From positions 836,636-879,135 of the forward strand of contig CAJNDS010002213.1 in NCBI GenBank assembly GCA_905221605.1: a DNA stretch of 42,500 bases. Reading direction: 5' to 3'. Position numbers and translations under genes: made by a program. The notes below the pieces were generated by a model. It saw nothing but the letters and a program-made list of their open reading frames with translations. It ran no database searches and had not been told where the DNA came from. Positions 37,512 to 42,500 of the stretch are shown here, in pieces. This DNA is from Symbiodinium natans. Lineage: Eukaryota; Sar; Dinophyceae; Suessiales; Symbiodiniaceae. Positions within the stretch are counted from its first letter, which is position 1; each line of letters starts with the position of its first letter.

Positions 37512-37616
37512 ATGCCGCATGCCATGGCACAGGCACACAACGACTCACTCGAGCGGGAAAGACAAGAGCTACAAGAAGAACAACAAGATGGAAAAGTGTC
37601 GGCCACAGGACCCTAA
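37512..37616 (+). CDS. Candidate exon of a coiled-coil protein
   Basis: A plus-strand frame from ATG 37,512 to TAA 37,614 reads MPHAMAQAHNDSLERERQEL followed by QEEQQDGKVSATGP. The ERERQELQEEQQ core is typical of coiled coil. It may be the first exon of the gene continued at 38,310. The peptide beyond the core may be intron read-through. Confidence 0.3.
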   Translation: MPHAMAQAHNDSLERERQELQEEQQDGKVSATGP

Positions 37617-37705
37617 GCCTCTCACCCGAAGACCTTGACCCTAAACCCTACAGATTGCCAAAAGGGCAAAACGGTAAACCCTATTTGGAAGGTTAATCAC
37701 TGCCC

Positions 37706-38090
37706 CTAGCTAGGTTGTTGGTTCCTTTTCCATTTTTGTACGGTTTTCCTTTTTGTATCTTTCTTGAGATCCCCTGTAAGCACAGCATGTGTGGCCCTAG
37801 TAAGAATGTAGTTAAAAACAGCTGACAACAACGGTGCATAAGTGTCCCAATAGCGGTTCTTCATAAAGTAACTGTCATTTTCATGTGCAATGTGGTTATT
37901 GCTTGGCCAAGGGCTGCCAAGGACGGATTTGTTCAGGTTCCGTGGCAAAATGATATGCCACAACGTGTCGAGAGTGATGGGGAGAGCTAGAAGAAGCCAG
38001 GTAAACAACGAGAGTACCACACGAGTGGGGCTGTCCCGGTAGCTGTCCTGTCTCACTGACACACGCTGAGCTCACAAAATAGGTATGTCA
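37706..38090 (-). CDS. Unidentified ORF, possible last exon of a minus-strand gene
   Basis: The minus frame is open from a TAA near 38,112 to a stop at 37,706, with about 130 codons. It includes SLFTWLLLALPITLDTLWHI (a possible membrane segment), PRNLNKSVLGSPWPSNNHIA, YFMKNRYWDTYAPLLSAVFN and YILTRATHAVLTGDLKKDTK, and ends basic. A CTATTTTGTGAGCTCAG acceptor precedes CGTGTCAGTGAG. The mix of residues is convincing as protein and no repeats are involved. No ATG near the start, so probably an exon. Not recognised. Confidence 0.38.
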
Positions 38091-38308
38091 CATGCGTGGG
38101 GAAATTAGCTTAAGTAAACTTCATATGCACCAAGTGCTGTGCAAAACCAGAAAGACCAGAACCACCAAACAACCTCTTTTGGGCACTTTCCTAGTGCCCG
38201 CATGGCAAGACTGCGCAGGTTTCGATTCGAGTTTCTACCTATTTCAAGAAAAGGGTCTAGGGTGCAGGTTAGAGTAGAGGGTGCACCCCGACCTCACCGC
38301 GGCTCAAG

Positions 38309-38647
38309 GTCGAAAGATGACGTGCTACTTGAAGAGATCCGCAACCTTCGCCAGCTGCTTTCCGAGAGCAACGAGGAGAACCGGATCCAGGCCTCAAGGG
38401 TTCAGGGGTTTAGGGTTTAGGGGTTTAAAAGGTTTAGGGTTTGGGGTTTAGGGGTTTAGATGGTCTTGGAACGGAGGGATGTGATAAAGGTCCCACCATG
38501 GCTTCCCGCGAGGTGGCCAACATCCGTGATGAAGTGTCCGAGCTCAGACAGCAAGCTGCTGTCACGGAGGCACCGCCTCTCCTTTGTCAAGAAAACATTG
38601 TTACTATGATTGTTTTCCTCTCTCTCTTCCTCTTTCTTTCTCTCTCT

Positions 38648-38701
<54 letters not shown>

Positions 38702-38905
38702 GACGCAACATGCCCCACAAAGAGAGCCCGACAACTGCTTGGGTCGACATCTCACGCCAAGTGTCCTGTGCTCCAGGGTTCACTCTCGGCCGTGCGGCAA
38801 CGGCTAGACGAAGTTGTCCATCCCTCAGCTCCGCCAATTTCCAAAGGCCCAAAGACCACGAACACTCTTCGGTGGACTTGGGTAACATTGGGCAACTGCC
38901 TCTGA
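38309..38905 (+). CDS. Candidate spliced coiled-coil gene, three exons
   Basis: Three plus-strand helical segments fit together in phase. Exon 1 (about 38,309-38,390) reads SKDDVLLEEIRNLRQLLSES and ends NEENRIQ at CAG|GC. Exon 2 (38,477-38,569) includes MASREVANIRDEVSELRQQA and ends at GAG|GC. Exon 3 (38,777 to at most 38,905) reads GSLSAVRQRLDEVVHPSAPP. Both introns would be GC-AG and phase 0: the first (38,391-38,476) is filled with TTTAGGG-like repeats, the second holds the CT microsatellite as its pyrimidine tract. Heptad-like spacing runs through all three. No family recognised; the 3' end is not defined. Confidence 0.4.
38391..38476 (+). repeat. TTTAGGG-like repeats within a candidate GC-AG intron
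   Basis: GGGTTTAGGG and GGGTTTGGGG units occupy most of this 86-bp segment between two coiled-coil exon candidates. Confidence 0.6.
38618..38698. repeat. (CT)n microsatellite
   Basis: CT-rich sequence becoming a pure CT run, 80 bp upstream of a CTCCAG acceptor. Confidence 0.97.
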
Positions 38906-38919
38906 GTCATGATCCATAG

Positions 38920-39124
38920 TTCTATGCTCAAAAACGATGAGGTTGCGCTTTGCCGGGACGTTTTTGAATGAGTCTGGGGTAGAATTTTGTAGAACTTCAG
39001 CTGCAACAGCTGCCGGGCAACTGCATGACCATGGCATCTTTGGCACCCGGCGTCTCATGCTGGAACGAGTGTTCGCGGCCCTGTGCGCCCTGATGCTTTC
39101 TCAGGTTGCATGGCACAGTTCTCC
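38920..39124 (+). CDS. Coding-like island, unidentified
   Basis: One plus frame reads MLKNDEVALCRDVFE and stops; another (from 38,937) reads GTRRLMLERVFAALCALMLS and enters CCCTAAA repeats. These may be further exons of the 38.3-kb gene, but the frames do not join simply. Confidence 0.25.
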
Positions 39125-39200
39125 TCATGACCCTGAACCCCTCAACCCTAAACCCCCCCTAAACCCTGAACCCTACACCCCCCAAACCTAAAACCCCTTT
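39125..39200. repeat. CCCTAAA variants
   Basis: CCCTCAACCC, CCCCCTAAA and CCCTACACC units. Confidence 0.8.
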
Positions 39201-39939
39201 TAGACACAAGAAATACTTTGGTGGCCGATGTTGGGGCGATTTTTCGCGTGAGGTTGGCATATCCAACGCTGCAAACCGCCATCTCGAGGCCGCGCGGAAG
39301 CGGTACCCGCAGGGTTTTTGGGTTCAGCAGAAAGGGTTTAGTGTTTCAAAACCCTCTGCGTGTTCTTCGTTGGTGTTGGTTAAGGGTTGATGGTGAGAGT
39401 GCGCAGCGCTGCGACGGATTCTCCGATGGCTTGGTGGTATTTCCCTGGTGACCTTGGCACGATGAGCTCAGAGAAGGGTTCAGGGTACCCTAAACGCTAA
39501 GCCCGAAAACAACCCCAAAAAACCAGGGATTTGAAGACGGTCTTATTCAGGTATCCCCCCCAGCCGTTTGATGGTCGGCATCCATCATGTTGGAGAGTTG
39601 TGCCCGAAACCCGAAAACTCCTGTGGGGCTGATTGGGCAGGATGTTTCCCATTCCATAGCCGCTATCCCATAATACAACCCGAGATAGCCTATGGAAACA
39701 TGATTTTCCAGGGACTCCCAAATCCACCCTACACCCTAAACCCCAAACCCTAAAGCCTAAACACCAAACTCAGTGTGAGAGTCAGAGGCAGAACTCCAGG
39801 ACTCGAACGCACAGGCGCAAGGGAAGGGCTTAGGGTTTGGGGTTAAAAAACCCGTAAGCGCTAAACCTAAACCCTGAGCCCTAACCCTCTTACCCGCAGC
39901 ACGTGTGGTTTGCCCACACCCATTGGGTGCTCATATGGT
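39201..39939. other. Unique DNA, no supported gene
   Basis: Unique sequence with small CCCTAAA remnants at 39,730-39,768. Frames on both strands are short. Confidence 0.45.
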
Positions 39940-40262
39940 CTGCCCAGGTTTGGGGTTTAGGGTGCAGGGTTTTTAGGGTTTAGGGTTTTAGGGTTTAGGG
40001 TTTTAGGATTTAGGTTTTTAGGGTCTTTTGGGTTTTTAGGGTCTTTAGGGTTTTTAGGGTTTAGGTTTTTTAGGGTTTAGGGTTTTTAGGGTTTAGGGTT
40101 TTTAGGGTTTGGGGTTTTAGGGTTTAGGGTTTTTAGGGTTTAGGGCTTTTAGGGTCTTTAGAATTTCAGGGTTTAAAATTTAGGGTTTTTAGGGTTTAGA
40201 TGTTTTACGGGTTTAGGGTTTAGGGTTTTCAGGATTTAGCGTTTTAGGGTTTAGGGTTTTGA
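39940..40262. repeat. TTTTTAGGG-rich degenerate array
   Basis: GGGTTTAGGG alternates with GGGTTTTTAGGG and GGTTTTAGGG, a T-expanded form of the telomere unit seen mainly here. Confidence 0.92.
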
Positions 40263-41500
40263 GCGCATCCCGACACCAACGAACATGACGCAATCAAGGG
40301 GTATAAGGAGGGGTCATATAACCGCTATATATACACCTTAGTATACCTAAGAAGCCCCTAAATAACCCCCAAAGAGCCCCTAAGGTCCCTTTTTAACAGT
40401 CCCTCCTGGACATAGTCCCTTGAGACAAAAGATCCATGTTTAGACTTCTCAGGAGTGCCTTCTCCGGCTGCTCCATCCAGGCCTTTCTTGGGCCATTGGT
40501 TATTGTTCTAAATGATGGGCCCCGTTTTGGGGTTCGAGCACAATCCTGAAAGTTTAGGTACCACGAAAGGGCCCAGAATAAAGAACAACCCGCCTTGGGA
40601 GTCCTTCACATACTCTCGGGGGCCTTCAAAGCCTTTAAAGAGAACAATCAGAGAGTCTCTAAACAGGGCTTAGGGCTCACAGAACAAAGCTTTAGCCTCA
40701 GCCCTGACAGGTGCGCCCGAGCCCAACGAGGCACCCTGAGAAGTGGTTGATGTCAATTAGGGTTTCGGGTTCAGGGTTTAGGGTGGAGGGCAAGTAGCTG
40801 AAGAAGGGGACCGCAGAGACCGCCTTTTAAAGCAGTTGGGGACGTGCTCGAGGTTCCCCTGCCGATGATCCGCGAGGACTCCGAGCTTGCAGCGCACCCC
40901 CCTAAGCCCCCTCAAGCCCAGAGTCCCTTTGCTTATCTCAGAAATCTGTCATACAAGCACAGATCCCCCAACCTTCTTTGATCACCGGAATCCCCTCCCC
41001 TCTGAGGTTCTCTCCCCTTAAGTGCCCTCCCTCCAAACTATTCCTTTTGCATGTTTTCGCAGACTATGTTTGCAAACGAGGGGGGCTGCGAACCCCCCCC
41101 CCGCCCCGCAAAAGCCTCGCGAGGGTCCCTTTTGACCTACCGAAAGGAATGATTCAACTTCGTTGCGGTCGTCTTTGGCGTTTATAGGGCTTCTGAGATG
41201 CCCTAAACCCTGAGCTGTGATTGAAGGAGCATGCCCTTCTCTGCTGGGCTTTTGGGTCAAGGGGGAGAGAAGTTTTGATTTTTGTCCCACCTGCCCGCCC
41301 AGTGTTGGAACCTTGTGGGGGAAGAAACGCACCCCTCAAGGAAACCGCGTAGTTGATGTGCAGGATTCGTAGTTGTGTGGGACTTTGGATGTGTCGGATC
41401 TAGTTTGCACTGTTCGCCCCATGCCGGAAAAAGGAAGTGGACGTGCGACTGCCATGCTCATGCTTCTGGAGGTTTTTGAGTGTTGTGTTTCTCTGTTTGA
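40263..41500. other. Unique DNA, no supported gene
   Basis: Includes an AT-rich palindromic patch (TATATATACACC) at about 40,320 and a TTTAGGG remnant at 40,759-40,786. Frames at 40,978-41,340 are open on both strands and are not called. Confidence 0.45.
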
Positions 41501-41518
41501 GAAACGCTTAGGAATAAG

Positions 41519-41728
41519 TTGGATGTAATAGGTTCAGCTGTCTCGCGGGTTTTCTGGTCTCAAAAGATGGGGGGCGCGGAAACTGCTGAGAAGCTGTTTT
41601 CAAATGGGATGCGCCCCCTCCCCCCCCAACATGATGTCCATCTTGCAACACGTCGCTCGCGCAGCCATCTGGGCGACTACGCCCCCAAGCCTGTCAAAGC
41701 TCCGCGCTTTAAGCCTTCGGGTTTGTGA
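41519..41728 (+). CDS. Weak coding-like frame, unidentified
   Basis: A plus frame of about 70 codons reads QKMGGAETAEKLFSNGMRPL and later HDVHLATRRSRSHLGDYAPK. No ATG at the start. Protein-like in parts; a C-run in the middle (41,620) weakens it. Confidence 0.22.
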   Translation: MDVIGSAVSRVFWSQKMGGAETAEKLFSNGMRPLPPQHDVHLATRRSRSHLGDYAPKPVKAPRFKPSGL

Positions 41729-41979
41729 TACCGCCGAAGGAACTCCTTCAAGGATTTTGGTCTAGCCATTCGGGCGCGAGGTGACCACCATCCCTGACAG
41801 AGATCCGGTCTACGCGCAAAACCTCTTTTTTTGGAGAGTTACGTACTGAAAATCCTACGATGAAGAGAAACAGGAGACTTGCGCTACCCCACATGAAACA
41901 TCTTCAAAACCGATAGGAATACAAAAGGCCAGTGCGTCGATGAAACTGAACTGGGTTTCCTGTGTCCTTGTTCGTCGCC

Positions 41980-42081
41980 ATGGGACTGACAACTGAAGCC
42001 ACAGCCCAGCGACTGCTGCAACAGCTTCTCAATGAGAAGCACGACGAGGCAACTGGTTGGAGTGTGATTGAAGATGCATAG
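41980..42081 (+). CDS. Small ORF or final exon, unidentified
   Basis: ATG 41,980 to TAG 42,079 encodes [20 protein letters not shown] followed by [13 protein letters not shown]. The helical Gln/Leu/Glu core and acidic end are strongly protein-like. The frame is open upstream of the ATG (FPVSLFVA), so this is more likely a last exon than a complete gene. Not recognised. Confidence 0.38.
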   Translation: MGLTTEATAQRLLQQLLNEKHDEATGWSVIEDA

Positions 42082-42149
42082 GACTATGTATGCCGTGGCA
42101 CCATTCCAGTGCAGGAAAATACAGACGGTAATGTACAATGTGGTCATGC

Positions 42150-42335
42150 ATATGTGTATGTGTGTGTGTGTGTGTGTGCGCGCGTGTGCGTGCGTGTGCG
42201 CGCGTGTGCGCACGTGTGCGCGTGTGTGCGCGTGTGCGCGTGTGTGCGTGTGCATGTGCGTTTGCGTGTGCGTGTGCGTGCGTGTGCGTGTGTGTGCGTG
42301 CGTGTGCGTGCGTGTGCGTGCGTGTGCTTGTGTGA
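42150..42335. repeat. (GT/GC)n low-complexity tract
   Basis: GTGTGT grading into GTGTGCGTGCGC. All ORFs here are artefacts of the repeat. Confidence 0.97.
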
Positions 42336-42500
42336 AACTTATTGTTTGCATCTTGCGCGGGCATGCAGTTCCTGCTAGTAAGCACTAGAGCACAAGGTGC
42401 TCTATGACGTGATGGCTGAGGGGGGTGCTATTACTTTGGTTTTTGCAGGTATTTTGGAGGTACCACGAAGGCTTGGGAAAGGCCCTGTGTGAGATTTGTG

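Noticed and set aside
38456-38755. Arg/Glu repeat ORF on the minus strand
   Set aside because: Generated by the CT microsatellite; the plus-strand coiled-coil reading is better supported.
39780-39830. Minus-strand GCGTTCGAGTCC, resembling a tRNA B box
   Set aside because: The flanking bases cannot form a T-arm stem and no A box or acceptor stem was found.
42068-42388. Cys/Val-rich ORFs on the plus strand and His/Thr-rich ones on the minus strand
   Set aside because: Generated by the GT/GC dinucleotide tract.

Overview
The window looks like nuclear DNA of a dinoflagellate, most likely a Symbiodiniaceae/Suessiales-type genome (inference). Three things support this. Arrays of the heptamer TTTAGGG, the plant/dinoflagellate-type telomere unit, are scattered in both orientations. 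The LTRs of a large Copia-type retroelement carry the last 12 bases of the dinoflagellate spliced leader. Candidate introns start with GC. No bacterial operon structure, rRNA, tRNA or CRISPR array was seen.

Layout. Positions 1-18.7 kb: short unique islands (about 60-400 bp) separated by TTTAGGG/CCCTAAA arrays, TTGAGGG arrays, a 10-bp variant array and microsatellites. Several islands read like short exons, mostly on the minus strand, with AG acceptors and GC or GT donors at their edges. The telomere-like arrays may therefore sit in introns. None of the peptides was recognised. 18.7-22.97 kb: decayed coding sequence, including a minus-strand relic of a Copia protease. 22,969-32,885: an apparently intact 9.9-kb Copia/Ty1-type LTR retrotransposon on the plus strand, with LTRs of 391 and 376 bp, a primer-binding site, a polypurine tract and a 5-bp target duplication. 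It has one 2,665-codon ORF: gag, zinc knuckle, protease, integrase, reverse transcriptase, RNase H, and then an unusual extension of about 675 residues. 32.9-35.2 kb: the other half of the decayed minus-strand region into which the element inserted, then a GAGGCC-motif repeat zone.

35.2-37.15 kb: an AT-richer stretch, a duplicated G-rich block of about 220 bp, and a 0.7-kb AT-rich island with at least five hairpins that resembles organellar noncoding DNA. 37.2-42.5 kb: telomere-like repeats again, a candidate spliced coiled-coil gene on the plus strand (about 37.5-38.9 kb), low-complexity DNA and small coding-like islands.

The retroelement is the only confidently annotated gene unit. Its LTRs would drive one transcript and its single polyprotein holds every replication enzyme. 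The LTRs look identical apart from a 15-bp tandem duplication, so insertion was recent. All other coding calls are fragments supported only by open frames, amino-acid composition and plausible splice sites.
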